Origin: Cristatella mucedo
Lineage: Eukaryota > Bryozoa > Phylactolaemata > Cristatellidae
Reading direction: 5' to 3'
Assembly (NCBI GenBank): GCA_009760855.2
Contig: WPIO01000098.1
Location: 140,001-191,000, forward strand
DNA length: 51,000 nt
Shown here in pieces: positions 33,635 through 44,126 of the stretch; within the stretch, counting starts at the first letter, position 1, and every line of letters starts with the position of its first letter. The position numbers and the translations under genes were made by a program. The notes under the pieces are model-generated. The model ran no database searches, had not been told where the DNA came from, and saw only the letters and a list, made by a program, of their open reading frames with translations.

Positions 33635-36600
33635 TAGGGCTGTACCGGATTTGATTTTTTCAAATTCGGCCGGAGCCGGATTTGCCGGATTTTTGATGAC
33701 AAATACGGCCGGAGCCGGAGCCGGATTTGTTCATCGGACAAATTTTTACCATTTGTACTACCAAGTTTTTACTTGAGGATATATACTACAATAAATATTT
33801 AATTAAAAAAATATTATTAATAATAAGTAGCATCATTGTCTTTTGCTGTTTGTTTATTTTTGTGTAATAGGTGTTGCTGTGGGAGACCTCAGTGATAATC
33901 GTATAGCAGTGACATTTTATTAAAAAATTGAGTAAACATTTTTTACATCATAATATTGGTAATAACACAAAAAAAATGAAAAGAGACTAAAGTTCAAAAT
34001 TCAAAAATACAAAAATAAGTACTGTAATTTTATATATTTTTCATACATTTGTTTCTTAAATTTATTTCATCAGTTTTGAATTATATTTGAGAAATATCAG
34101 TCGAGCTGCATTCTCTGGCAGAAGTGAACTTCGATAATCACTGAGGACTTCCCCAGCAACACTGAACAAACGTTCTGAAGGTACACTTGTTGGTGGAGCA
34201 CCCAAATAAACGCGAGCTACTGTTGCCAGAGCTGGCAGTCGTTCCCTGTTCTGTCTCCACCACTGTAGTGGATCAGCCTCTCTGTTTATTAATGGCTCTG
34301 CCAAGTATTTGTTCAGCTGACTGTCAATGTCTGGTTGTTGCTCACTGCCTGTGGTACCAGCAGTAGATTGAACAATGTCATCAAAACATTCCCAAAGTAC
34401 TGATGATTGAGAAGAATTATCCAGCCGGGCTTGCTTGGCTGGAATTTCTTCATTTGTGTCAACCTGCCGCTCAGACTGATTTTTGTGGCTTCCATCTTGC
34501 ACAGTTTCTATCTGCCCTGTCAATTCATTGAATGCAAGCAGAACCCTTGCTTTTGTAGCTGTCAGTGTAGCTTCTGATGAGAAGAATTTTGTTTTGAATC
34601 GTGGATCAATCATTGTCGCCACTGTATACAGGGCTTCCTGCTCGATACTGTCAAAGCGTTCATTCAATGAGTTGATTAGGGTTGACCTCATAGTCTTTAC
34701 ACCTGCATCTGTGCAGTCCTTCTTCAACAGGTTCCCGCAGAGCTGTTACAATAGGAATAACTAGTGATATACGTGCTGCTTCACGGCTAACTTCTCTTGT
34801 TGCCTCTTCAAACGGAGCAAGCACGGACACAGCATTTTCAGCCACGGACCACTGATGTGCAGTTGGGCAGGAAGTGCCAACGACTTCTGAACAGTAGAGG
34901 GTTAATGCACGACGCTGTTCACATAGACGACGCAGCATGTAAAACGTTGAGTTCCATCTTGTGCTCACGTCTTGTAACAGCTGGTGGTCTGGCAAACCCA
35001 GTTCAGCCTGCAACTCCTTGAACCGACCACTCGCAGATGAAGAATGTTTAAAATGACCAACTAATTTCTTTCCGATACTTATTATGTCTGATACTCCCCG
35101 CTGACTGAGCAATCCGTCATGCACACATAACTGCATGGTATGTGCAAAGCACCCGAAGCTTTTTATGTTGGCATCACGAAAACATTTTGATATGTTCGCC
35201 GCATTGTCTCGAAGTACGACATGACAGCGTCCAAAGCTAATGTTCCATTTGTCAAGCATCTGCTGAAAGGCAGTCATCAGTCCAGCAGCAGTGTGATGAC
35301 CAGCAAATGGCATGCAATCCAACACAAAACTCATGTTTTCAAACTCCTCTGTCAGCCAATGGGCAGTTAAGCCCATGAATGATTGCACAGTATTGTCTGC
35401 TGCCCATGTATCAGTGGTAAAGGACAGAAACGGAGTAGTTGCTGGATCGAGTATTACCAACAGCTGGGTGCAAACTTCATCATTAATTTCAGGAATGACT
35501 CTCTCTGCAAAATATTTTCGTGATGGAACAGTGTAACGCCTCTCTAAAACTCCCATGAGTTCAACAAAGCCTGCCTTCTCAACAATCTGAACCGGTTGCA
35601 TATCTGTTATTATCATCTTAGCAATGGCACGGTGAATTCTCACTGATGAGCTGTTATTGATATCCCATACTTTCATGCATGCAACTTGTTCGGGAATCGT
35701 TTTCTGGATCATGACTTTGCCTATTGCACCAGGTGTAACATTCGGCAGTGCTGCAGTTTCAGCCTTCTTCTTTGCATTAGCAATTTTGGTTTGCATTTCG
35801 TTGTATTCTTTATAATGTTTTGAGCGAAGATGTGTCAGCATGGCCGAAGTTGAAAATTTTTTGGGCTCATCTGGTTTACCACGTGACAAGATGCTTGGAC
35901 ACAGCAAACACTGGGATTTTGAGCTGTCACCGTCCTTTTCTCTGAAGTATTCCCAAACTGGACTGTTTTTCATTTTGTCTGTCATCTAGTTAAAAATAAA
36001 ACACAATTAAAAGACTTTTGGATTTATTTATAAGGCCGCCCTTTACGCGTATAGCCAGCAATTTATGCGCACTGCACGCACACACACGCATTCTCCACGG
36101 CAGTCACACTGACCTGGTCCTATGTACAGAATTCAAATACGTGAATGCAGCCCCGTTTTAGGTTACGTACTTCAGCGGGGCGCGATTAACTGCCAAAAGC
36201 TGTCGCGGCACACCAGACCAACCAAAATGTGTTCAGTGACTTCTGTAGTGACGCGGTCTGGCGCTAGCAACACTGCGCACTACGCAAAACTCAAATTTCG
36301 GAAAAAAGCGCAAAAGATATACAGTGCTAGTGGTGTTGTTACCTGCACGGATTTGCAAGTTGTCTCGCCTTGGCTGCAGAGTGACTGCTATTGCAATGAA
36401 GGTATACCGTGAAGAAGTTCCGCACGCTTCCGCCAAGTGCGGCTTCGTGAGACCAAATGCACTGCGAACGAATCTATGGTGCGGCCTGACCGACGACGGG
36501 CTGCCGCTCGCAGCGTTCCGCTCTGACGTCTGAGAATCTAACCGCGCTCGGAAACGTTCCGCCGCGAGCCGAGGTCAAAACCATGTCGTTACGACCTGAC

Positions 36601-36846
36601 GTCGGAGTGCTCAATCAGCGTCTGAACGTCCTCTCGGCCTCCCCACCCTCTCCCGACGCAGAGCGCAGGGACGTCGGGCCAGCTCCTTCCTCTTATAAAT
36701 GGAACGAGTAATATATTCAACCAAAATTCGAAAAATCCGGCCAAATCCGGCCAAGTTTTGGCCGGAGCCGGAGCCGGAGCCGGATTTGTAAATTGGCCGG
36801 AATTCGGCCGGAGCCGGAGCCGGAGCCGAATTCCGGTACAGCCCTA
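33635..36846 (-). mobile_element. hAT DNA transposon, structurally complete
   Basis: 3212 bp flanked by a perfect 8-bp target duplication GTTACAAT (33627-33634 and 36847-36854). The terminal inverted repeats are 15 bp identical (TAGGGCTGTACCGGA). Next to both ends lie G/C-rich subterminal repeats built from CCGGAG units. The transposase is on the minus strand. An 8-bp duplication and a BED-finger transposase are hallmarks of the hAT superfamily. It is inserted in a copy of the ~180-bp repeat, so it is younger than that repeat. Confidence 0.95.
34062..35985 (-). pseudogene. hAT transposase (ZBED type), one frameshift
   Basis: Two overlapping frames, 35985-34660 and 34727-34062, together cover a full transposase of ~640 residues. 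The N-terminus has a BED zinc finger (residues 8-61: C26, C29, H52, H57). The RNase-H-like core has TTDTW (D192), LRDNAAN (D260) and CFAHTMQL. The C-terminal dimerisation region has WWRQNRERLPALATVARVYL, PPTSVPSERLFSVAGE and LPENAARLIFL. The frames differ by one base, with the break near 34735-34745 just after IPIVTALR. This looks like a single small indel, so the copy was probably active recently or is mobilised in trans. The ATG at 35985 directly follows AACTAG, a possible splice acceptor, so a 5' non-coding exon may lie near 36000-36110. Confidence 0.88.
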
Positions 36847-36854
36847 GTTACAAT

Positions 36855-37150
36855 GGTTCGTGCCAATGCCGCAATCCATGAAAATCCGCCGAGATTCGCT
36901 ACAAAGCGAATAAAAAGCAGAAGCGATTAGCTCCAATTTTGATTGCTTATAGGGCCATTACAGTCTCTGCACGCTGTACTTACACAATTTCACCACCGTG
37001 GGTGTGGGAATTCCCGTGAATTGCAGTGCGATTGCTGAAATGGTCCGGCCGCATACCGGAATAAGCTCAGATTTACCACAAATGCGCTTGAAATCGGCTC
37101 CGTGCAACTTCACTTTGTTCGCAAACTAATATGTAAATTGTTTAACGTGA
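36855..37150. repeat. Decayed ~180-bp tandem repeat (right of hAT)
   Basis: GGTTCGTGCCAATGCCGCAA at ~36855 and ATGGTCCGGCCGCATACCGG at ~37038 are 182 bp apart, followed by GCGCTTGAAATCGGCTCCGT. With the hAT removed, the spacing to the unit at 33463 is ~177 bp. Confidence 0.6.
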
Positions 37151-37800
37151 GCTCACATCGAATGCAGACAGATCAGCGTGATCGTTTTCGGGCGAATCGT
37201 CGCACGCTGTCGATGCGCTCGCAGAGTTGCGGGGAATTGGCTTTCATTTCCAGAAAGATAGGCTGCTGACTTATTACTACCGGCGCAATTGTTTACGCCA
37301 GCACCGGCAGAGTGGTAGGTAGCGTCAATTACATGAGATGCTTATGAACTTGACAGCACGATTTTCTCGTACGGCGTTATTAGTTGTCTTTTCTATAGTC
37401 GATGCTCTTAAGTTCTAGCTTGACTTATAATTCCGGCTGAAAACGGTAAAACCAAGCGGTTGCTCTGCTCGGCCAACGCGGCTTTGCTTAAGCTCTGAAG
37501 CCCTATTCTGCTTGCTTTACCCCCGTGGACCAACGGCAATAGATTATTATGGAGTATATTTAGAAATAGGGACAGTGTGAGGATTTTCACCATCCCATAC
37601 GCAATTAATAGAATGTTGCTAACTCTGTGAGTTGCAATCCCAATTTTGAAAGTCTTATCAGAAATCAACTTCCTTTAACGGGTCTAATTTCTGCAGCGAA
37701 AAGCAAGCTGCAGTCCCGTGTGGCACGCTAGATGCATGCAGTCCCGTGTGGCATGAATGCTGGATGTCTATTTCCACAGCAGTGCACTTGCTAACCACTT
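37151..37800. other. Unassigned DNA
   Basis: A minus-strand frame 37668-37408 (86 codons) has no recognised domain. A 13-bp phrase GCAGTCCCGTGTG occurs twice at 37709 and 37738. Confidence 0.35.
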
Positions 37801-37804
37801 CCAA

Positions 37805-37998
37805 CTTTGCTGCCACTAACCACACTTGCATGCTGACCCTGTGCATGTCATCCCTAACCATGTTATTCATGTTGCTTATCTAGCATGATATTACTCACCA
37901 TTCAATCGCGTTTCCCTTTGCAGCAAATGTAAAGCGCCTAGAAAGAGATCGAGTTCTTTGAGGGCGCTTTATCAAGTGCATTATTATTATTATTATTA
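37805..37998 (+). mobile_element. LINE-A 3' end
   Basis: TGCTGCCACTAACCACACTT through GCAGCAAATGTAAAGCGCCT, GAGGGCGCTTTATCAAGTGC and (ATT)n. One of the cleanest plus-strand tails. Confidence 0.85.
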
Positions 37999-38340
37999 AC
38001 TTTGTTGACTTTGAACACAGTTTAGTGTAAAAGGTAATCGCAAGCCGCAAAAGTAAATTCTGGTCGGTTTGTGGTGGATGGAGCGGAGTGCATTTTGGTC
38101 TTCGTCCTGGCGACTAGTCAACTGCAGTGCATGGCATGGAACTCAGATGCAAAATATCCTGCAATAGTTAGTTCTCTGTACACTTTCAAGTGAGTGCAGT
38201 GCAATAAAATTGCAAATACTTCCATCCCATTTTTCTTTGAACTTAAATTTCTTTAAACTTATAGGAGATTTCCTCTGATTGAAGTCGGCTTGATTTTAAT
38301 TATTGGCCCGGACCTCTACACATCAGATTATACCAGATAT
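37999..38340. other. Unassigned DNA
   Basis: Phrases such as CAACTGCAGTGCATGGCATG, AGTGCAGTGCAATAAAATTG and ATTATTGGCCCGGACC suggest further worn copies of the ~180-bp repeat, not proven. Confidence 0.35.
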
Positions 38341-38384
38341 TATTCTTACTACCGACGATCTACAAATTTATTAGCTTACTTGTA

Positions 38385-38470
38385 TGAAAGTGCACTACGA
38401 TTCGAATCGCCCATTTGTCTATGAGGCTTTTGTGGAGTCACAGATAGAGATACAATGAAATTACTCTACA
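38385..38470 (+). mobile_element. Diverged LINE-B 3' tail
   Basis: CTATGAGGCTTTTGTGGAGT then CACAGATAGAGATACAATG parallels the end of LINE-B at 28565-28620. Confidence 0.5.
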
Positions 38471-39050
38471 TTCGAATAAAGTGTAGAAGTTTCCACCGAG
38501 ATTACGTTCAGCATATGCGGCACTTTTTTAGCATTCGCGAAGCGCATCACGTGATACCGCTGCCCCGCAGGCCGACATGGCAGCCACGGCGGCCGGCGGC
38601 GCGACGCTATGCTTACTATCGCCGGCGGAGATTACCTACCGCTCTGCCGCGCTGCCGCGTGAGCCGCTCAGCAAATGGCGCCCCTCCCATGGTGAAAGAT
38701 TGCAGCACAAAACAGCTACTTCACAGAAGAAATGCAAAACGCACGCGTTAGCAGGCAAATCGAGTCGAAACCGTTTGATTGGCTGTAGTAAAAGTGCAGG
38801 GAAAGCTATCCTGGCTTTAACGTAGTTAAATTTTCTTGGCCTTGAACGTGAAAAACTGGTCTATCACAGTTTGAAAGTAAGTCTTTATCTAGTGTTTTGC
38901 CTCAGTGCATAATAAGGCCAAAGCGGAGAGTTGATCTTGCCCCTGTGACGCTCTGAAATAACACAGGACGCTCTTCAGCAAGCTAAAGGAATGTTTACAC
39001 CTGGCAACTGATACAGTTACGACGAGAAGAACCTCACACTTAAGTCTAGG
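38471..39050. other. Unassigned DNA
   Basis: A GC-rich patch at 38540-38700 has short frames without a recognised domain; the rest is unassigned. Confidence 0.35.
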
Positions 39051-39054
39051 CACT

Positions 39055-39140
39055 TGTTCCTTGCATTACCTCAATGTCCACAGTCAGGTTTACCGCACGA
39101 GACCTCGCCACGAAGTTAATCCATCACCCAGTCTACGAAG
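39055..39140 (+). mobile_element. LINE RT fragment beside the 12-bp array
   Basis: ACCTCAATGTCCACAGTCAG and GACCTCGCCACGAAGTTAAT match the LINE-B RT stretch at 28133-28180. Confidence 0.55.
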
Positions 39141-39764
39141 ACTGATGTATTCACTGATGTATTCACTGATGTATTCACTGATGTGTTCACTGATGTGTTC
39201 ACTGATGTATTCACTGATGTATTCACTGATGTGTTCACTGATGTGTTCACTGATGTGTTCACTGATGTGTTCACTGATGTATTCACTGATGTATTCACTG
39301 ATGTATTCACTGATGTATTCACTGATGTATTCACTGATGTATTCACTGATGTATTCACTGATGTATTCACTGATGTGTTCACTGATGTGTTCACTGATGT
39401 GTTCACTGATGTGTTCACTGATGTGTTCACTGATGTGTTCACTGATGTGTTCACTGATGTGTTCACTGATGTGTTCACTGATGTGTTCACTGATGTGTTC
39501 ACTGATGTGTTCACTGATGTGTTCACTGATGTGTCCACTGATGTGTTCACTGATGTATTCACTGATGTATTCACTGATGTATTCACTGATGTGTTCACTG
39601 ATGTGTTCAGTGATGTATTCACTGATGTATTCACTGATGTATTCACTGATGTATTCACTGATGTATTCACTGATGTGTTCACTGATGTGTTCAGTGATGT
39701 ATTCACTGATGTATTCACTGATGTATTCACTGATGTATTCACTGATGTATTCACTGATGTGTTC
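39141..39764 (+). repeat. 12-bp minisatellite, 52 units
   Basis: Unit ACTGATGTATTC or ACTGATGTGTTC, 624 bp, no indels. The A and G variants occur in blocks. A rarer variant TTCAGTGATG occurs at 39607 and 39691, exactly 84 bp (seven units) apart with the same surrounding variant pattern, showing a higher-order duplication. The period is a multiple of 3, which explains long open frames on both strands. Confidence 0.97.
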
Positions 39765-39799
39765 ACTGTTTTCCAACTGAAAGTCGTCGAGAATTGCAA

Positions 39800-40010
39800 T
39801 GCTCCCCAAAAATCAAAGGCAGAATGCAATCAGTCATTAGCCGCGGGTCTGGTCCCAGCATCTTTCACCGTGCCTGCGGTCAGGCCAAGCCTTGTGAAGT
39901 CGACGCTAGACCTGATGGAACCAAAGCAACTTCAACCCGACCTCCAAAACGCCGGCCTCATCGAAGGTAATCTAACAAGAAGTGACTGACGAGAGACACT
40001 CGCACTACCA
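39800..40010 (+). mobile_element. LINE RT fragment
   Basis: Encodes SGLVPASFTVPAVRPSLVKS then TLDLMEPKQLQPDLQNAGLI, recognisable as the L2/CR1 RT segment around VP-SF and the following VxPLLKK motif, degenerate. Homologous to 17870-18060. Confidence 0.6.
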
Positions 40011-40139
40011 AGACTTCAAACCCGTGCGTAAGCAGACATTTCGGCAACGCATCTTATCATCAGACTGCCAATTCGCGCGTTAAAGTATAATTCCGAGTGC
40101 TCGACGAATCGTAATACTTACTAGTTACGGTTGTTGGTA

Positions 40140-40205
40140 ATAAGGTACGCTCTAGGAAAATAAAGTTCTCTGAGGTCGCTATACAAAAGTATTATTATAA
40201 TTATA
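40140..40205 (+). mobile_element. Diverged LINE tail
   Basis: AAAGTTCTCTGAGGTCGCTA, TACAAAAGTATTATTATAAT resembles a LINE-A-type 3' end. Confidence 0.5.
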
Positions 40206-40334
40206 AGGCTTTTCAGATGACGTGCGCGTAATGAAGGTGAGTCCTATTGACAAATTATTATCCCCCACTTTGCTCGACCACCCACGCAACCCACTGTATG
40301 CTCATTGTGAAGACATTAGGAAACTGTGGTCAAT

Positions 40335-40340
40335 TTTTAT
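40335..40340 (-). promoter_or_regulatory. Poly(A) signal of LicD copy 2
   Basis: AATAAA on the minus strand, ~110 bp after the stop codon. Homology with copy 1 ends here (40338), and copy 1 has AATACG at this place. Confidence 0.7.
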
Positions 40341-40450
40341 TGCGACAGATGCTCGGTCCTAGATAAAGTTTGTTTTCATTTGCTCACAGACCACGATTGA
40401 AAATCCGCCGCCATCCGCGTGGACGCAGAAGCTCAGCCTCGCTCCGCTTG

Positions 40451-41560
40451 CTATAGGATATATTCTTTCAGTGTCGTATTCGCGATCTGCAAGACTTCTC
40501 TTACCGGCGGACTGGAGCTATTGCGAAAGATGAAAGGGCAGACACTGTATAGCTGGGAGCACGGAACAGATTTCACTTCGCTGCATTCCGTTGCGCTCTC
40601 ATTTTTGTGCGAATAGCAGCTAGTAGCGCACGTCTGCACGTCGTAGCTTCCGGCTAGTAGTACGCGCTCTTCATCGAAAGGTGAAGGCAACACGAGATCG
40701 TCAAACGGTCTTCGTACGAGCGGAAACACGTCTTCTTTGGCGTAAATGTACTTATTTTCGAAGCCGGGGTACTGCTCGTGAATGTGAGTGTCGTTCTCAG
40801 AGAAGAAGCAGATGTCTACGTACGGCCACTTCCAGGCCTTACCCCAGATCGCCAAGCTGCTGCGATGGTACAGCTTGTAGCGATCCTTATTGGCCGTGTA
40901 GAGCACAAAGTCGACGTGCGGACGAAGAGCGATCTCGATCTGCAGCTTCTGACTGCGGTTGGCCAGTACGTCGACGTCGTCGTCCCAGGGAATGAAGCCG
41001 CGGTGACGGCGCGCGCCCAGAAGCGTGCCGCCGTAGAGAAAGTAGGTCACGTTCGCCAGATCGAGCGCGCCCGCCAGCGTCTTTAGGCAGCGAAGGAGGG
41101 CGGCCTTCTCGACCGATGCAATTCGCGGTCGAAAAGCTCTCGACAGCTCGACCAGAGTGGGCGGAGCTGGCTGCGCGCCCCAAGCCGCCGCGACGTTTGG
41201 CATGCGCAGCTGCTGCTGCTGCTGCTGCGGGTAAGACCCGACGAGAGTGCCCGGATGCCAGAATAGCGCCGCGTCCGAGCTGAAGTTCACTTGCCGCGGA
41301 CCGGAGTTCGCCTGCTGTGCGAATCCTTGACCTCTGACTTTCGACGTAAGAAACGCCCTCGGAGGCGGAAAGCAGCGGCAGGACGAACGAGGCTGAATGA
41401 TGTTGACGCTCATTCCAAGCAGGAAGCCGACGGCGAGCGCCAATACGGCGAAACCGGCGAAGACCCCCAGCATAGAATAAACGCCGCACTGCCGAAGCCA
41501 GTTCGCCGTGCGACCCGCCGCGGGCGGCATGCCTTTTCTGAGCGGTGTCGGCGGCGGCAT
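40451..41560 (-). CDS. LicD/fukutin-type transferase, copy 2 (intact)
   Basis: 369 residues in one open frame. Layout: short basic N-terminus, a membrane anchor at about 31-54 (VFAGFAVLALAVGFLLGMSV), a variable Gln/Pro-rich stem with a Q6 run (112-117), and a LicD domain with YGGTLLGARRHRG (176-188) and IPWDDDVDV (190-198). Ten or so Cys in the C-terminal half suggest a disulfide-bonded lumenal domain; NVT, NRS, NDT, NES, NSS and NTT are potential N-glycosylation sites. This predicts a Golgi/ER type II glyco-modifying enzyme, substrate unknown. ATG at 41558-41560 starts in GCGATGCCG; a second in-frame ATG is ten codons later. From DLANV onward it differs from copy 1 at only 6 of 167 residues, while the N-terminal third differs strongly. 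The gene appears intronless. Confidence 0.85.
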   Translation of the reverse strand: MPPPTPLRKGMPPAAGRTANWLRQCGVYSMLGVFAGFAVLALAVGFLLGMSVNIIQPRSSCRCFPPPRAFLTSKVRGQGFAQQANSGPRQVNFSSDAALFWHPGTLVGSYPQQQQQQLRMPNVAAAWGAQPAPPTLVELSRAFRPRIASVEKAALLRCLKTLAGALDLANVTYFLYGGTLLGARRHRGFIPWDDDVDVLANRSQKLQIEIALRPHVDFVLYTANKDRYKLYHRSSLAIWGKAWKWPYVDICFFSENDTHIHEQYPGFENKYIYAKEDVFPLVRRPFDDLVLPSPFDEERVLLAGSYDVQTCATSCYSHKNESATECSEVKSVPCSQLYSVCPFIFRNSSSPPVREVLQIANTTLKEYIL

Positions 41561-41995
41561 CGCGCTTGACTTGCTGTCCTTTTCCTCGGCTTTTCACCGA
41601 GCGTACGCAGCCAGCGGACGCGACAGAGTCGGTGCCATCTTTATTTTTTCAGCGGACAATTGCAGGGATTGTTAATGCCGGCTCTCGGCTGTCGCAACGC
41701 TTCTCCGACGCTCACGCTCCAGGGTGGCAAAAGTAGCACGACTGCAACGACGCGAAGGCCAGATCAAGGTTATGGCTAGTTATTAGATATCGCTAGCAGT
41801 CCCTGCGCCAAAGTAATCAGTAATTGGATATGTCATAGCTTATGGGGTAGACGTCATAAAAGGCTCATCTGAAGTGATGGCTAGTCAGTTGTGCGTCATG
41901 GAGGCATGTGCGTCATGTCATGTCATGTGCGCTATGGATGCGTCGCAGCGAGACGGAGGGAAGGACGGAATGTTACGCTTTAATTAGTAGAGATA
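41561..41995. other. Upstream of LicD copy 2
   Basis: Presumed 5' flank and promoter; no element identified. A short GTCAT tandem run near 41915. Confidence 0.4.
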
Positions 41996-41996
41996 T

Positions 41997-42080
41997 GGTC
42001 AGCCCCGACTTACGAAATAGTTAAGAACCGGAAAACCTGTCATAAAGTGAATGTTCGTAAGTCGATAAAGGAATGTGCTG
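41997..42080 (+). mobile_element. pogo/Tigger-like terminal repeat
   Basis: GGTCAGCCCCGACTTACGAA, AGTTAAGAACCGGAAAACCT, GTGAATGTTCGTAAGTCGAT has the layout of Tigger-type ends (GACTTACGAA, later GTTCGTAAGTCGA), including the internal inverted phrase. Confidence 0.45.
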
Positions 42081-42269
42081 TATTCTACTACGATACGTTC
42101 TGACGCTGTCAGACGCAGTTTCCTCCCCTAAGTTTATTGTTATGTCAAATCTACTGACCGCACCCGGATTTTTAAAGGTTTACATTAATACATTTTGATT
42201 TTAAATTCTTTATGCGTGACTCTCAGCCGAGGTCGTACATCTAAATTTTGTAGCGCTCTAGTTGCACAA

Positions 42270-42715
42270 GTAAATAATAATGATAATAATGATACATTTA
42301 TATAGCATCCTGAGAGAACTGAATCTCATTATAGGCACTTTAATATGCTGTAAAGAAATCATGATCAAATGGTCAGTGGTAGCATGCACTCTGTCATCAA
42401 TCGTGATATGCTTAGAGGAAACATTCGTAGTTTCGACATGTGAAACATGTGTTGGCGATGGTGAGCATGCAAAGGGCCAGCACGCTGAAGCACGACAAAG
42501 AGGCTGATCACGTGGACCAACGAAATGCCGCGATAGGCAGATGTGCTTTAAGCTACTTTATAAATGTCGTCGTGTTAGGGGAAATCGTGTCGTCAGCCGG
42601 TAGTGAGTTTCAGGCTTTGGGACCGTGCAAACTAAAGACACGATTTCCAAAGAGTTTTAGGTTAGGACGAGACATCGCTATCGTGGATAGTCTGGACATC
42701 GTATGGTGACATTCT
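42270..42715 (-). mobile_element. LINE-A2 fragment (older subfamily)
   Basis: AATAATGATACATTTATATA, CATCCTGAGAGAACTGAATC, AAAGAAATCATGATCAAATG and GCTTTGGGACCGTGCAAACT. Same order as LINE-A but sharing diagnostic changes with 50550-51000. Confidence 0.7.
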
Positions 42716-43156
42716 GGAGACAGTCCGGAGCACCCCGCTGGCAGGCTAGTCAGGCACCTCTGTCTGCGGTGCCCGCTCGCCGCGGCGACGGCCGAACGGA
42801 ACGAGCGATGCGCTCAGACGCCAAGGTCAAGGTCCAGATCGTCTCGCCGCCTCTTCCTTTTCCCATCATCGTCGTCGGAGAGCGGCAACTCGGCTAGCGA
42901 TCGCGCGCTTGAAGGCAGGATAAGGTTAAGGGTTAAGGCGCCGGATATCGATTTCGAGGCTGAGCGACGGATGCGCCTGACATCGCGGCAGGACTTTTGA
43001 CGCGACGGAAATCGAGTGGCGCACGCACAGCGGCTGATGCGCAGGAAGAACGGCAGCGCCTTCAGGCCGCGTGCAATGAGCCGACGCAACGAGTCTTTGC
43101 CGCAAGGCGGACGGAGCAGAGCGATTGCCGCCGCAATGGCGAGGCATATTTTTTTA

Positions 43157-43160
<4 letters not shown>

Positions 43161-43195
<35 letters not shown>
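43161..43195 (+). repeat. (CT)n microsatellite
   Basis: Pure CT run of about 35 bp. Confidence 0.95.
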
Positions 43196-43198
<3 letters not shown>

Positions 43199-43962
43199 GC
43201 ACGCAGATCTCGCTCAGGCATCGCTCGTTGGCTGGAAAGGATGCTCATTAGCTAGTCGACTGCACTAAAGTCAACGATTGCCGCGCACGTTGCACGAGCG
43301 TAGGAAGGGCGATTCGCGTGGAAGGACGATCCCTGTATACGCTAGAAGTACGCGGTGGCCTTTCAGCTCGGACTGACAGTGCCAACGGCGTCGCAAGGAG
43401 GACGCACAGTCAGTCGCGAGAAGAAAGACGCGAGAAGGCAACGTGACTGGCCATGTGATGGGAAGCCAATCCGATGGACATAGATCGGGCGGGTTTAGCG
43501 GCAAAGTTTAGGCTCCATACGAACCGAGGGCGTGTGGCGCTGCAGCAGCAGGGTGGCTCGAGGTTAGGAGCGCAAGAGCGAGAGCGAGCGCGAGAGCGAG
43601 CGCAAGAGCGAGAGCAGCTTCGCGTCCCGCGCCACCTGGCGCCGCCGGCGCCAGGTGGCACCGGGGGAAAACCCGAGGGAGAAAACCTTGTCAGCTCGGA
43701 ATTTCTGCAACGAAAGCCGAAGAAAGAAGAAAGAAGAGGTCTGGAAGAGAAAGCGACACGGGACGAGGAGGGCAATTCTCGCCGCGCGACGAGAGGCCGA
43801 TCCAGTCGACGGAGGACGACGTTAAGTCGCCGCTGCGATGGACGGAGCCGGGAGCGCGCAGGGCAGGGCCGGGCCGGGCCGCCAGGCGCTACCGCGACGG
43901 ATGTGAGCGCGAGCGCAGGGCCGCCCTCCTCAGCCATCTCTGGCGTCGCACCTGTGCGAGCC

Positions 43963-44126
43963 GTGATGGCACACTAGGGGCAAGGAGGTTGCTTTTGGCG
44001 ACGCTCTGTCCCGAGGTCGTGGGTTCGAATCGTGCGGCGAGTGATTCTTTGTCGCCGCTGCAAGCGGCGGCGATAGCCGTAAAGGCTCTTCTGTCGCTAT
44101 ACAAAAGAGGCCGTTGAATCGGCTAG
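43963..44126 (+). mobile_element. SINE-I copy
   Basis: Head GTGATGGCACACTAGGGGCA, B box GGGTTCGAATC, GCCGCTGCAAGCGGCGGCGA hairpin, GGCTCTTCTGTCGCTATAC, end GTTGAATCGGCTAG. Confidence 0.8.

Noticed and set aside
39061-39989. ORFs of ~240-270 codons (FTDV, SLMY or NTSV repeats) in the 12-bp array
   Set aside because: Same artefact: 12-bp units give open frames on both strands at once.
40887-41597. 236-codon minus-strand ORF overlapping LicD copy 2 in another frame
   Set aside because: No domain; the overlapping frame has the LicD motifs and is conserved in copy 1.
43474-43977. 167-codon Arg/Glu-rich ORF in the CpG-rich block
   Set aside because: Composition follows the AGAGCG repeat and GC content. 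It runs into a SINE, with no domain or splice support.
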